A DNA stretch of 64,000 nt from Martinezella rhizogenes (GTDB lineage Bacteria > Pseudomonadota > Alphaproteobacteria > Rhizobiales > Rhizobiaceae): assembly GCF_027460065.1 (NCBI RefSeq), contig NZ_JAPYZZ010000001.1, positions 376,864-440,863 on the forward strand. Direction: 5' to 3'. Below are positions 48,698 through 57,705 of the stretch, piece by piece. The translations under genes were made by a program, and so were the position numbers. The notes below the pieces were generated by a model that saw nothing but the letters and a program-made list of their open reading frames with translations, searched no databases and was not told where the DNA came from. How positions within the stretch are numbered: position 1 is the stretch's first letter; every line of letters begins with the position of its first letter.

Positions 48698-50938
48698 TTA
48701 TGATGACAACAGGCGTTTCGCCTCCAGCAGGCGACGGATTTCCTCAACCAGCCGGCGCGGGTCGGCGGGCTTGGCCAAAACAGCGCCTGCACCGGCCTTC
48801 AGCAATATCTCGGCGGTCCCGGCACCGGCGTCCCCGCTGAGAATGATGACGGGAATATTTCTTTCATCTTTCAGCGAACCGAGGAGGTCCGGCAACACAT
48901 CGAGGCCCTCACCGCCCGGCATGTTGAGATCGGAGACGATGAGATTTGGCAGGCGGGACTCGCCCGACGCCACCGATTGCAGCAGGGCCTGAAAATTGTC
49001 GACTGTGCGGACGATATAGCCGCTTTTTTCCAGGACAGCGCGGATGATGCGCGCATTGACCGCATCGTCTTCGGCCACGAGTATCTCGATGCCGCTCGCG
49101 CCTTCCACCACCCGCGATGAAAACCCCACATCCGGGTGGTTATCGTTGATCGCGTCGCGTCGCTCTATGCCGCGCAGGCGGCCACACAGCACGTCGATCA
49201 GGGATTTTTCGCGCAGGGGCCGGATAAGCCAGGCGTCGAAGGATGCATGGGTGGTCGAAGCCCGCTCTTCGGGACTGACAAGCAGCGTGCGGCGGATCGT
49301 CTGCTGCGGCCAATCCCGCAGGGCATCCCTGAACAGTGCCGAAATACGCAGATCGACGATGATGTCGGTGAGATCGGCGGTCCCGCTGGCAGGTCCATTG
49401 CGCAGCCTGTCCAGATCCTCCGGCTGATGGACGAGAATACATTGGCCGCCGAAAGCTTCGATGGCTTCCACCGTCACCGTCGCCGCCACACCCTCCGGCG
49501 CAATCAGCAGGACATTGGTGTGCTGCAGGCAATGGCTCCGGCCGGAATCCGGCGTCTCGGCGGGGGGCGTGCCAGGGCGGAACGCCAGCTTGAAGGTGCT
49601 GCCCTCACCCCTGCGGCTCGAAACCGTGAGGTTGCCGCCGAACTCCCGCACGATGCGGGCGGAGATTGCAAGGCCGAGACCCGTGCCGGCGCTTCGTTGC
49701 GACAGCGGACCGGCCTGCTCGAACTCCCCGAAAATACGCGCCTGCTCCGCCTCACTCATGCCGGGGCCGGTATCTTCGACGGTGATCTGCAATTCGCCGT
49801 CGGCCATGCGCGCCCGGATGACGACCCCGCCCACCTGCGTGAATTTCACGGCATTGCCGATGAGATTGAACAGAACCTGACGCAGTCTTGCCGGATCAAA
49901 ATCGAGATAATCTGGCACGTCAGGCGTGACGAAGGAGGCGATTTCGATACCCTTTTCATGGGCGCGATGGGCCAGCATCTCCACGATGCTCTCGATCAGC
50001 CGCCGCAGGTTTTCCGCGCGCGGATTGAGCCTGAAGCGGCCAGCCTCCATGGTCGAATAATCCAGCAGATCCTCGACAAGCTGTACCAGCGATTGGCCGG
50101 ACTGTTTCATGCCGTCGAGATAATTGCGCTGTTCCTGATTGAGCTTCGTCTGCGAGAGAAGGTGGTTCATGCCAAGCATGCCTGAAAGCGGCAGGCGGAT
50201 TTCATGGCTGACCGTGGCAAGCAGCCGCGCCTTTTCGGCATCTGCCTTTTCGGCGCGCAGGCGGGCATCTTCCCGTTCGGCCAGCGCAAGCCGCTCTTCG
50301 GTCACGTCTCTCGCGATGCTGCTGATCATGAGACGGCTGCTTGCGAGATCGCGGGTTACCACATCATGCCAGGAGAAGATGCGCTGACCGAACGGGGTTG
50401 CAATCTCCACATCATAAGCATGGACCTTGTCACCCGGGCGGAAAGCAATGCCGATCTCCTCGCAGCTCATGCCTTCAGGCGACGTGCAGCCGGTCATTTC
50501 ACGAAAAACGCGGTTCGCCTCGACGATGCGCCGGTTCATGTTGCGGATCACGACGATATCGCCCATGGACTCCTGCATTTCGGCAATCAGCGACCGGTTT
50601 TGCGTTTGCCGCAGCCGGACATCCGAAGAATCCGCGGGCAGCGTGCCGGGAAGCGGGAAAGATTTGCCGAAGAGCGCATAAGACAGGACGCCGACGAGCA
50701 TCGCGCCAAAAAAACAGGCGAGCGCGGCGGTGACGGCATAGGGTACCGCCAGTGCGATCAGGGCGGCAGTGAAGGCCCCCACCGATAGCGAAATGGCGAC
50801 ATAGAGCGCAACCGCCCGGGCATCGCTGACATGTTCCTCGTCCGCAAGGCGCGTTGTCTTGTCGGCAATATCCGCCGCTGGGGCGGCCAGGCCGAGACCA
50901 TCTGAAACTTTTTGCCGAAGTCGTGCCAGTTCGCTCAT
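48698..50938 (-). CDS. Hybrid sensor histidine kinase with two receiver-like domains
   Basis: 746 residues. Two or three membrane segments lie at about 43-92, a PAS-like domain at about 115-215, a short coiled coil, the phosphoacceptor helix with VSHEIRLPLSGMLG (His245), and an ATPase domain (DTGPGMSEAE, GTGLGLAISARIV). A receiver-like domain (about 498-605) lacks the acidic pair on its first strand. A full receiver (about 625-740) has VAEDDAVN and IVSDLNMPGGEG. Phosphate would move His to the last domain and then to an unknown phosphotransfer protein. It precedes olsB by 94 bases; signal unknown. Confidence 0.92.
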   Translation of the reverse strand: MSELARLRQKVSDGLGLAAPAADIADKTTRLADEEHVSDARAVALYVAISLSVGAFTAALIALAVPYAVTAALACFFGAMLVGVLSYALFGKSFPLPGTLPADSSDVRLRQTQNRSLIAEMQESMGDIVVIRNMNRRIVEANRVFREMTGCTSPEGMSCEEIGIAFRPGDKVHAYDVEIATPFGQRIFSWHDVVTRDLASSRLMISSIARDVTEERLALAEREDARLRAEKADAEKARLLATVSHEIRLPLSGMLGMNHLLSQTKLNQEQRNYLDGMKQSGQSLVQLVEDLLDYSTMEAGRFRLNPRAENLRRLIESIVEMLAHRAHEKGIEIASFVTPDVPDYLDFDPARLRQVLFNLIGNAVKFTQVGGVVIRARMADGELQITVEDTGPGMSEAEQARIFGEFEQAGPLSQRSAGTGLGLAISARIVREFGGNLTVSSRRGEGSTFKLAFRPGTPPAETPDSGRSHCLQHTNVLLIAPEGVAATVTVEAIEAFGGQCILVHQPEDLDRLRNGPASGTADLTDIIVDLRISALFRDALRDWPQQTIRRTLLVSPEERASTTHASFDAWLIRPLREKSLIDVLCGRLRGIERRDAINDNHPDVGFSSRVVEGASGIEILVAEDDAVNARIIRAVLEKSGYIVRTVDNFQALLQSVASGESRLPNLIVSDLNMPGGEGLDVLPDLLGSLKDERNIPVIILSGDAGAGTAEILLKAGAGAVLAKPADPRRLVEEIRRLLEAKRLLSS

Positions 50939-50993
50939 ACACAACCGCTACCACGGCAGCGGTTTTGATATGTTTGGCTGAAACGCTAAAATT

Positions 50994-51482
50994 TTACTTT
51001 TTGGCCGCCCGGGCGTGCAGAAACTCGTCGAGTATGACGCAAGCTGCACCAATGGTTATGAAACTGTCAGCCAGATTGAACACCGCGAACGACCATGTCT
51101 GCGTGTGGAACAGGATATAGTCGATGACATGACCGTAAAAAAAGCGGTCGAGAAGATTGCCGGCAGCACCCGCGATGATGAAGGCAAAACCGAGATGGGC
51201 GAAGGTGCGATCGACAGCCGTCTTGCGCCAGAGCCACAGAACGAAGACCACGATGACGAGGCGCATGCTGACGATGAACCAGCCGTGCATGTCCTCCAGC
51301 ATCGAAAAGGCGACACCGAGATTATAGGTGCGGTAAAGCGCCAGAAACGGCATTACCGGAACCATCTCCTGCAGCGGCAGATAGGCCTCGACCAGCTGCT
51401 TGACGATCTGGTCCAGCACCAGTGCGGCGGCGATCAGCGCAAAGGCCGGGCCGAATTTCGAGAACAACGCCGCTTTGGCCAT
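50994..51482 (-). CDS. lspA: Lipoprotein signal peptidase (signal peptidase II)
   Basis: 162-residue inner-membrane aspartyl protease with four membrane segments. Catalytic Asp121 lies in [19 protein letters not shown] and Asp139 in [11 protein letters not shown]. It removes prolipoprotein signal peptides before Lnt (also in this window) adds the last acyl chain. Its start overlaps the stop of the upstream methyltransferase by one base. Confidence 0.97.
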   Translation of the reverse strand: MAKAALFSKFGPAFALIAAALVLDQIVKQLVEAYLPLQEMVPVMPFLALYRTYNLGVAFSMLEDMHGWFIVSMRLVIVVFVLWLWRKTAVDRTFAHLGFAFIIAGAAGNLLDRFFYGHVIDYILFHTQTWSFAVFNLADSFITIGAACVILDEFLHARAAKK

Positions 51483-52342
51483 TACGTCACCGGTGCAAGT
51501 TCGAGGAGATGTCGCCGTGCTTCAAACAGCATGACGGCGGTGGCGATGGCGAGGTTGAGACTATCGGCACGGCCCTGCTGGGGAATGCGCGCCAGCTGGT
51601 CCGCCTTGCCGGCCAGTTCCGGCGGCAGGCCTGATTGCTCGTTGCCCATCAAGATCACCACCGGTTTGCTGGCATAGTCGATCTTCCGATAATCCACGGA
51701 ACCGGCAAGATGCGTGGCGACGACGCTGACATGAGCCGATTTTTTCCAGGAAAGGAATTCCTCGACCGAAGCGCGGGCCACGGGCGTGGCAAAGACCGAG
51801 CCCATGGTGGCGCGCACCGTTTCCAGCGAGAAAGGATCGGTGCAATCGCCCACCAGAATGACGCCCGAGGCGCCGGCCGCATCCGCCGTGCGGATGATGG
51901 TGCCGAGATTGCCGGGATCGCGCACGCGGTCGAGCGCGATATAGGTCTCGCCCTTTTCCGGCCGGATATCCTTCAGCGGCTTCCATTTCTGTTCGAAAAT
52001 ACCGACGACCATCTGCGGATTGTCGCGGCGTGTGATCGAGGCGATGACCTTTTCGCTGACTTCGAGCACCAGACCGCCCGATGCGACGGTCCTTACCGCC
52101 GCCTGCTCCACCAGCGGCTTGCCCTTGGCGGCCTTGGCGTAAACCAGCGTCTTGATCGTCCAGCCGAGTTCGAGCGCGTCGATGACCAGCTTCAGGCCCT
52201 CAGCCATGAAGGTGCCGGTCTCTTCCCTGCCCTTTTTTTGGGTGAGCGCCTTGATGTCCTTGATGATCGGATTGGCAAGACTCGTCACTTCCTTGACCTG
52301 GCCAACCCGGCGCGTGGTGTTTTCGCGCATGTCCTTTGTCAT
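51482..52342 (-). CDS. SpoU/TrmH-family RNA 2'-O-methyltransferase
   Basis: 286 residues. An N-terminal RNA-binding substrate domain ([25 protein letters not shown]) precedes the SPOUT knot with motif 1 [20 protein letters not shown], motif 2 [15 protein letters not shown] and motif 3 [16 protein letters not shown]. Probably methylates 23S rRNA (RlmB-like), but tRNA cannot be excluded. Overlaps the upstream methyltransferase (ATGA) and lspA, so the three are translationally coupled. Confidence 0.92.
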   Translation of the reverse strand: MTKDMRENTTRRVGQVKEVTSLANPIIKDIKALTQKKGREETGTFMAEGLKLVIDALELGWTIKTLVYAKAAKGKPLVEQAAVRTVASGGLVLEVSEKVIASITRRDNPQMVVGIFEQKWKPLKDIRPEKGETYIALDRVRDPGNLGTIIRTADAAGASGVILVGDCTDPFSLETVRATMGSVFATPVARASVEEFLSWKKSAHVSVVATHLAGSVDYRKIDYASKPVVILMGNEQSGLPPELAGKADQLARIPQQGRADSLNLAIATAVMLFEARRHLLELAPVT

Positions 52343-53472
52343 TTCGGCTCCCAGCGGCTGAACAGCGATGTTGAAAGCACCCGGCCCGGCGTCTTGCCGT
52401 CAAGCCCGGCCTCGCGAATGACCAGTTCGCCGGATGCGACGACACCGCCGGCGCCGCGCATGGTTTCGCGCATCAATTCATGCATCGAATAGAAGCTGGC
52501 CCGGATGGAATAGGCCGTCAGCACCAGGCCGAGCGCCTTTGGCGACAGGATTTCCCGGCAGATATCAAGCATCAGCGGCAGATGGTCGAACAATTGCCAG
52601 ACCTCGCCATGGGTGCCGCGGCCGAATTTCGGCGGGTCGGTGAGAATGATATCGTAGGTGCTGCCACGGCGTTCTTCCCGCTGAATGAACTTCATGGCGT
52701 CCTCGCAAATCCAGCGGATCGGTGCCTGTTCGAGCCCGGCGAGCGCCTGATTTTCCTTCGCCCAGCCGATCGCCTTCTTGGAGGCGTCGACATGGGTGAC
52801 TTCGGCACCGGCCGCCGCCGCGACCAGCGAGGCGACGCCGGTATAACCGAAGAGGTTCAGCACTTTCAGCGGCCGATCGGCGGTCTTCACGGCATTTTTC
52901 AGCCATTCCCAATGCACGATCTGCTCCGGAAAGACGCCGACATGCCGGAACGCCGTGAAACGACCGAGAAATTCAACCCCCAGCAGGGAGAGAGGCCAGG
53001 TTTCGCCAAGCGTTTCCTTCGGAAAACGCCAGCGGCCCATGCCGTCCTCATCCGTATCGCCGGAAAAAATGGCGTCGGCATTCTGCCATACGCGGTCGGG
53101 AACCGACGGCTGCCAGAGCGCCTGCGCCTCGGGACGGACGACGCGGTAATCGCCATATTGTTCGAGCTTCAGGCCGTTGCCGCTATCGATCAGATGAAAA
53201 TCGCCCGCGCCACTCGATTCCAGAATGACCGGAACCTGTTCTGCGGGACGTTCGCCGGTGCGATGCTTGAGGGGCCGCGCGGGCGCCTGTTCAACGGCCG
53301 CCACCGGAACGATTTTTTCCTTTGACGCAGGTTTCGGCACGCTGCGGACTGCATCCGGCTCGCGCTTCTTCGGCGCGGTATCCGTGCGCCGTGCCGGCTT
53401 TGCGGCATGGACCTGTTTTTTCTCGCTCCCGGCACGCGCACGATTGCCCGGCCGGCTGTCTTTTTTCTTCAA
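52339..53472 (-). CDS. Class I SAM-dependent RNA methyltransferase (RlmI/RlmK-like)
   Basis: About 377 residues. The C-terminal two thirds form the methyltransferase: LNLFGYTGVASLVAAAAGAEVTHVDAS (SAM binding) and the catalytic DPPKFGRGTHGEVW. The upstream GDYRVVRPEAQALW region resembles 23S rRNA cytosine methyltransferases. The first 90 or so residues are a Lys/Arg/Ala/Pro-rich, probably disordered tail. I favour TTG 53472 (GGAAAG 7 bases upstream); GTG 53529 is the alternative. Overlaps the SpoU gene by 4 bases. Confidence 0.85.
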   Translation of the reverse strand: MKKKDSRPGNRARAGSEKKQVHAAKPARRTDTAPKKREPDAVRSVPKPASKEKIVPVAAVEQAPARPLKHRTGERPAEQVPVILESSGAGDFHLIDSGNGLKLEQYGDYRVVRPEAQALWQPSVPDRVWQNADAIFSGDTDEDGMGRWRFPKETLGETWPLSLLGVEFLGRFTAFRHVGVFPEQIVHWEWLKNAVKTADRPLKVLNLFGYTGVASLVAAAAGAEVTHVDASKKAIGWAKENQALAGLEQAPIRWICEDAMKFIQREERRGSTYDIILTDPPKFGRGTHGEVWQLFDHLPLMLDICREILSPKALGLVLTAYSIRASFYSMHELMRETMRGAGGVVASGELVIREAGLDGKTPGRVLSTSLFSRWEPK

Positions 53473-53565
53473 TGGAAATCTTTCCGCTTTTGCCCGCGTC
53501 TTATTGCGCCAGCAAATAGCATTCCGCACGCCGCTCGACTAGAGCCGGAACGACTCTCGGCACCA

Positions 53566-53907
53566 TCACTTTGCCGGGAGTTGTCCCGCATTCGGCAGCT
53601 GCCCGGTGGCGGCCGCCTTCTGGCGGTTCGCCTCGTCGTGCCAGCGAACGGCCTCTTTCGCTTCGATACGGGCACGTTTGCGATGTTTGCCCTGGGCGAA
53701 CCATGTGGCCGCCGAGCCCAAGAGAACGCCAAAAATAACCGCCAGAAACAGGAAAACAAAAAACGGTGCGGTGAAGGACAGAACGCCGTCCTCCGGCCGA
53801 AACGGATTGAGCGCCAGCGTCACGGACTGACGATTGGCCACGCACAGGATGACGAGGATGATCGCCAGCGGAAGCAGGATGATGAGGTTGATGATTTTTT
53901 TCGACAT
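53566..53907 (-). CDS. LapA-like membrane protein (DUF1049)
   Basis: 113 residues with two membrane helices (LIILLPLAIILVILCVAN and FFVFLFLAVIFGVLLGSAATWF) and a basic, Ala/Gln-rich cytoplasmic tail. The sequence RQSVTLALNPF between them is typical of the LapA/DUF1049 family involved in LPS assembly control in E. coli. ATG 53907 has GGAG 9 bases upstream. It follows ihfB by 66 bases, the usual neighbour in proteobacteria. Confidence 0.88.
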   Translation of the reverse strand: MSKKIINLIILLPLAIILVILCVANRQSVTLALNPFRPEDGVLSFTAPFFVFLFLAVIFGVLLGSAATWFAQGKHRKRARIEAKEAVRWHDEANRQKAAATGQLPNAGQLPAK

Positions 53908-53973
53908 CCGACAATACTCCATCGCTGCAGGCATTCCGCCGACTTCTTTTCAGTTGCCAGGCGTCAAGAACGA

Positions 53974-54276
53974 TCAATCGTCCTCTTCGTCACCCATACC
54001 CGGGTTCAGGCGTTCGCGCAGTTCCTTGCCCGTCTTGAAGAAGGGCACCCATTTTTCCTCAACGAAAACCGACTCACCCGTGCGCGGGTTCCGGCCCGAT
54101 CGGGACGGACGGTTCTTCACCGAAAATGCGCCGAAACCGCGAAGCTCGACACGATTTCCCGCCGCCAGGGCATCGGTGATTTCATCCAGCACCGCATTGA
54201 CGATGTTTTCCACGTCGCGGTGATAAAGGTGCGGGTTACGCGCAGCAACGATCTGCACCAGTTCAGACTTGATCAC
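53974..54276 (-). CDS. ihfB: Integration host factor subunit beta
   Basis: 100-residue DNA-bending protein (HU/IHF fold), partner of IhfA. The DNA-wrapping arm has [23 protein letters not shown], and the chain ends in an acidic tail GMGDEEDD. The start is GTG 54276 with GGGGG just upstream. IHF assists sigma-54 promoters, and rpoN is encoded about 3.5 kb away. Confidence 0.97.
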   Translation of the reverse strand: MIKSELVQIVAARNPHLYHRDVENIVNAVLDEITDALAAGNRVELRGFGAFSVKNRPSRSGRNPRTGESVFVEEKWVPFFKTGKELRERLNPGMGDEEDD

Positions 54277-54302
54277 GGTTGCCCCCTGAAAGAATTGGAT
54301 TT

Positions 54303-55256
54303 TTAACGCGGCTCAACCTGCCAAACGGAAACAAGACCGTCAAGAAACAACTTGTCCGCACCGAGCTGGCTGGGGCCTGCGAAGGGAATTAAATCGTCAT
54401 ATCCCAGAAACTTCGCTATTTGCGCAACACTGAAAAGCGCAAAAGGCGAACGGGACGACGGCGCACGCCATTCGACGATCGGCAAATCCTTGGCAACGCC
54501 ACGGGTTTCGAAATAGGTGCGAACTTCCTTTTCGCCGCCAAGCGTATCGACCAGCTTGTTGGCAAGCGCCTGCCGGCCGGTGTAAATTGATCCGTCCGCC
54601 AGTTTCAGCACATCCTCGCGCGGCAGTTTGCGGCGATCGGCGACGAGATCGACGAACCAGCCGTAGCTATCCATCACCATGGCACGGATCATCGTCTTTG
54701 CTTCTTCCGGCGCCTCGTGGAACGGAGACGGCTCGGCCTTCATCGGCGACGACTTGATTTCCTGCAGCGAGACACCGAGCTTGTCCATCAGCTGGCCGAT
54801 CTGGGGATATTGAAAGATCACGCCGATCGAGCCGGTGATCGAGGTTTCACCGGCAATGATGACATCACCGGCCGACGCGATCATATAGCCGGCGGAAGCG
54901 GCAAGCGTGCGGACATCGGAAACCACCGGCTTCTTTTCGGCAACGCCTCTGATAGCCTTGAAGATGCGCTCCCCGCCATAGGTGGTGCCGCCGGGCGAGG
55001 AAATCGAAACGATCAGCCCTTTGACGTTGTCGCTCTTGGCGATCCTGTCGAGCCGCTCAAGAAGTTCGGTATTGTCGGTGATCAGGCCGGAGACCTCGAT
55101 GCGGGCAATATGGGGTTTGGCGCTTTGCTGCGGGCCTTCCCAGAAAAACCGGTAAAGACCAAAGGCGCCGGCGACGAGCAGGAGAACGGCGGCAATCCGC
55201 CAGAAAGTCAGCTTGCGGCGCAAACGCCTGCGATCAGCTATCGCCATATTATCCAT
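54303..55256 (-). CDS. sppA: Signal peptide peptidase SppA (S49 family)
   Basis: 317-residue membrane-anchored protease digesting cleaved signal peptides. Membrane anchor about residues 17-37; the Ser-Lys dyad is likely Ser121 ([12 protein letters not shown]) and Lys173 ([11 protein letters not shown]), with [13 protein letters not shown] and [10 protein letters not shown] also conserved. The frame is open to 55574, but ATG 55256 with GAGG 5 bases upstream is the best start. First gene of the minus-strand run; ihfB follows after 26 bases. Confidence 0.94.
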   Translation of the reverse strand: MDNMAIADRRRLRRKLTFWRIAAVLLLVAGAFGLYRFFWEGPQQSAKPHIARIEVSGLITDNTELLERLDRIAKSDNVKGLIVSISSPGGTTYGGERIFKAIRGVAEKKPVVSDVRTLAASAGYMIASAGDVIIAGETSITGSIGVIFQYPQIGQLMDKLGVSLQEIKSSPMKAEPSPFHEAPEEAKTMIRAMVMDSYGWFVDLVADRRKLPREDVLKLADGSIYTGRQALANKLVDTLGGEKEVRTYFETRGVAKDLPIVEWRAPSSRSPFALFSVAQIAKFLGYDDLIPFAGPSQLGADKLFLDGLVSVWQVEPR

Positions 55257-55490
55257 AGAAACCTCTGTCATCCGCTTTTGCGCTTCAGGCCATATGGTTC
55301 TTCTAACGCGAAGCCGCAAGGAAACAATAAGGAAACCAGAATTACGATAAAATTCGCATTTCCCTTGCACCTCTCCAGACAAAAACCATATTGGCAGGAC
55401 AAAGCACTCGTGCCAAACACATTTAGATAGATACACAAGCTTCGATTGCGCGCCAGGATGGCGCCGGGGAAGCATTTCGGACCCACTTCT

Positions 55491-56156
55491 ATGCTCGAAC
55501 GACTCCGCGAACCCGCGCCAGCATTTTCGCTGCCCAATGACCAGAACGGTGCCTATGACACCGCGCTGCGGCATTCCGCGCGTGTAAAGCGGCTGAAAAT
55601 CATTCTACCGCTCAGCGCGGCCATCATTTCGCTGGCCTTCATCGCCGTTTCGGTCATCCGCACCTGGGCGCCCGAAAATGTCTCGTTGGAAAGCGCGCGG
55701 ATAGAAGACGGCAAAATCGTGATGGAAAAACCTGCCGTTGCGGGCCGTAATGAAAAGGGAATAGATTATTCCATGAACGCCGACCGCGCGTTGCAGGATA
55801 TCGCCAACCCCAACCTCATGACGCTCGAAAAGGTGCTGGCCGCCGTGCCTGTCAATGACAGCGTCGCGCAGGTTATCGCCCAGGAAGGCATTTTCGACCG
55901 CGCCACCAACACGCTGAAGATGACTGCCCCTTTTGACATCAATCTCAGCAATGGCATACAAGCGAAGTTCCAGTCTGCGGATGTCGATCTGAAGGCCGGA
56001 AAAATGAGCAGCAAAGAGCCGGTTTCAATCAAAACAAACGACGGCTCCATTGTTGCGCAATCGATTGACATCGCAGATAATGGCAAGACAATTACATTTT
56101 CGGGGCAGGTACGCGCACGTATCGCTGCATCCAATATCAAGAATGAAGGCAAGTGA
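55491..56156 (+). CDS. lptC: LPS export protein LptC
   Basis: 221-residue bitopic inner-membrane protein. A cytoplasmic N-terminus of about 40 residues precedes one membrane helix (LKIILPLSAAIISLAFIAVSVI) and a periplasmic beta-jellyroll that passes LPS from LptBFG to LptA. Sequence conservation of LptC is low; identity is supported by lptA and lptB directly after it (13 and 9 bases between genes). Divergent from sppA with about 235 bases between starts. Confidence 0.93.
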   Translation: MLERLREPAPAFSLPNDQNGAYDTALRHSARVKRLKIILPLSAAIISLAFIAVSVIRTWAPENVSLESARIEDGKIVMEKPAVAGRNEKGIDYSMNADRALQDIANPNLMTLEKVLAAVPVNDSVAQVIAQEGIFDRATNTLKMTAPFDINLSNGIQAKFQSADVDLKAGKMSSKEPVSIKTNDGSIVAQSIDIADNGKTITFSGQVRARIAASNIKNEGK

Positions 56157-56169
56157 GAGCCCGGTCCAG

Positions 56170-56733
56170 ATGATGCAAATTTCCCGTCCCGTTTCCCTCG
56201 GCAGAACCGCAGGCCTTACGGCCGCAGGTCTTGTTTTTTCGTGTCTTGCAACTGTGGCTTTTGCCCAGAACACCACCAGCAACATGCAGGGCGTCAAGCT
56301 CTCCGGCGACCAGCCGATCGCGATCGAAAGCGATCAGCTCGAAGTCCGGGATCAGGAGCGCAAGGCCTATTTCACCGGCAATGTGAAGGTTGTGCAGGGA
56401 ACGACCACGCTTCAGGCAGGCAAGATGACCGTTAATTACAAGGGTCAGGGCTCTTCGCTCACCAGCGGTGATGCCAAAATCGACAAGATTTTCGTCGACA
56501 ACAATGTCTATCTGACATCCGAGACCCAGAAGGCCACAGCCGACCACGGCGAATTCGACATGGCGGCGCAGACGTTCATTCTGACCGGCAAGCAGGTGGT
56601 CCTGTCCGAAGGCACCAACGTCTTTACGGGCTGCAAGCTCACCGTTCTCATGAATACGGGGCAGGCAAAGCTCGAAAGCTGCGGCGGCCCTGTTCGGATC
56701 ATGCTTGATCCGAAATCCCAGAAAAAACAGTAG
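56170..56733 (+). CDS. lptA: LPS transport periplasmic protein LptA
   Basis: About 187 residues. Signal peptide MQISRPVSLG..FAQN (cleavage after AFA), then the OstA-like jellyroll: PIAIESDQLEVRDQERKAYFTGNVKVVQGTTTLQAGKMTVNY. Forms the periplasmic bridge carrying LPS to LptD. Two adjacent ATGs (56170, 56173) could start it; a Met further upstream lies inside lptC. Two late cysteines (GCKLTV, ESCGGP) may form a disulfide. Confidence 0.95.
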   Translation: MMQISRPVSLGRTAGLTAAGLVFSCLATVAFAQNTTSNMQGVKLSGDQPIAIESDQLEVRDQERKAYFTGNVKVVQGTTTLQAGKMTVNYKGQGSSLTSGDAKIDKIFVDNNVYLTSETQKATADHGEFDMAAQTFILTGKQVVLSEGTNVFTGCKLTVLMNTGQAKLESCGGPVRIMLDPKSQKKQ

Positions 56734-56742
56734 TCTTTCCTC

Positions 56743-57552
56743 GTGAAGATACCTTCGATCTCAAAAATTTTCGGCGGCGAACGTAACCGTTCGGCAGACG
56801 CCGCCTCACCGGCCGACAAGACCCCTTATCAGGGCACCTTGATCGCGCATGGCCTGACGAAGACCTATAATACCCGCCGTGTCGTCAACGGTGTTTCACT
56901 GGTCGTGCGCCGTGGAGAGGCCGTTGGGCTGCTTGGCCCGAACGGCGCCGGCAAGACCACCTGTTTTTACATGATTACCGGCCTCGTGCCCGTCGATAGC
57001 GGCAAGATCGCCATCAATGGCAACGATGTGACCGGCATGCCGATGTACAGGCGTGCTCGTCTCGGTGTCGGTTATCTGCCGCAGGAAGCCTCGATTTTCC
57101 GTGGCCTGACGGTCGAGGAGAACATCCGCGCCGTGCTGGAAGTGCATGAACCGGATGCCGCCAAGCGCAATCGCAAACTCGACGAGCTCCTGGAAGAGTT
57201 TCATATTGCGCAACTGCGCAAATCGCCGGCCGTGGCGCTTTCGGGCGGTGAGCGGCGTCGTCTGGAAATTGCGCGCGCACTGGCGACCGATCCGACTTTC
57301 ATGCTGCTGGATGAGCCCTTCGCGGGTGTCGATCCGATTTCGGTCAGCGATATCCAGAATCTGGTCAGGCATCTGACGGCGCGCGGCATCGGCGTTCTCG
57401 TAACGGACCATAATGTCCGTGAAACGCTCGGCCTCATCGACCGCGCCTATATCATCCATGCCGGCGAAGTGCTGACGCATGGACGTCCTGACGACATCGT
57501 CAACAATCCGGACGTACGCCGTCTCTATCTCGGCAATAATTTCAGCCTTTAA
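56743..57552 (+). CDS. lptB: LPS export ABC ATPase LptB
   Basis: 269-residue ATPase powering LPS extraction from the inner membrane with LptFG. Walker A GPNGAGKT (65-72), signature ALSGGERRRLEIARAL, Walker B FMLLDEPFAGVDP, and the H-loop VTDHNVRETL. An N-terminal extension of about 30 residues precedes the ATPase core compared with E. coli LptB. Start is GTG 56743, 9 bases after lptA. rpoN follows, as in most proteobacteria. Confidence 0.97.
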   Translation: MKIPSISKIFGGERNRSADAASPADKTPYQGTLIAHGLTKTYNTRRVVNGVSLVVRRGEAVGLLGPNGAGKTTCFYMITGLVPVDSGKIAINGNDVTGMPMYRRARLGVGYLPQEASIFRGLTVEENIRAVLEVHEPDAAKRNRKLDELLEEFHIAQLRKSPAVALSGGERRRLEIARALATDPTFMLLDEPFAGVDPISVSDIQNLVRHLTARGIGVLVTDHNVRETLGLIDRAYIIHAGEVLTHGRPDDIVNNPDVRRLYLGNNFSL

Positions 57553-57558
57553 ACTACA

Positions 57559-57585
57559 GGGCGCGAAAGATTCTTCATCGCGCCC
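57559..57585 (+). terminator. Hairpin after lptB
   Basis: GGGCGCGA / TCGCGCCC with an 11-base loop, 6 bases past the lptB stop. No T-run follows, so it may only partly stop transcription before rpoN. Confidence 0.45.
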
Positions 57586-57705
57586 CACCCTGACGCTTGA
57601 CCAAACAAGATAAAAAAGCAATTTTTGGGCCAAGTTCCATCGCCTCCGCAAAATTTATGAAAACTGTGGCTATGGAGAAGCTGTAAGGGGAGTTTCGCGT
57701 CCACC

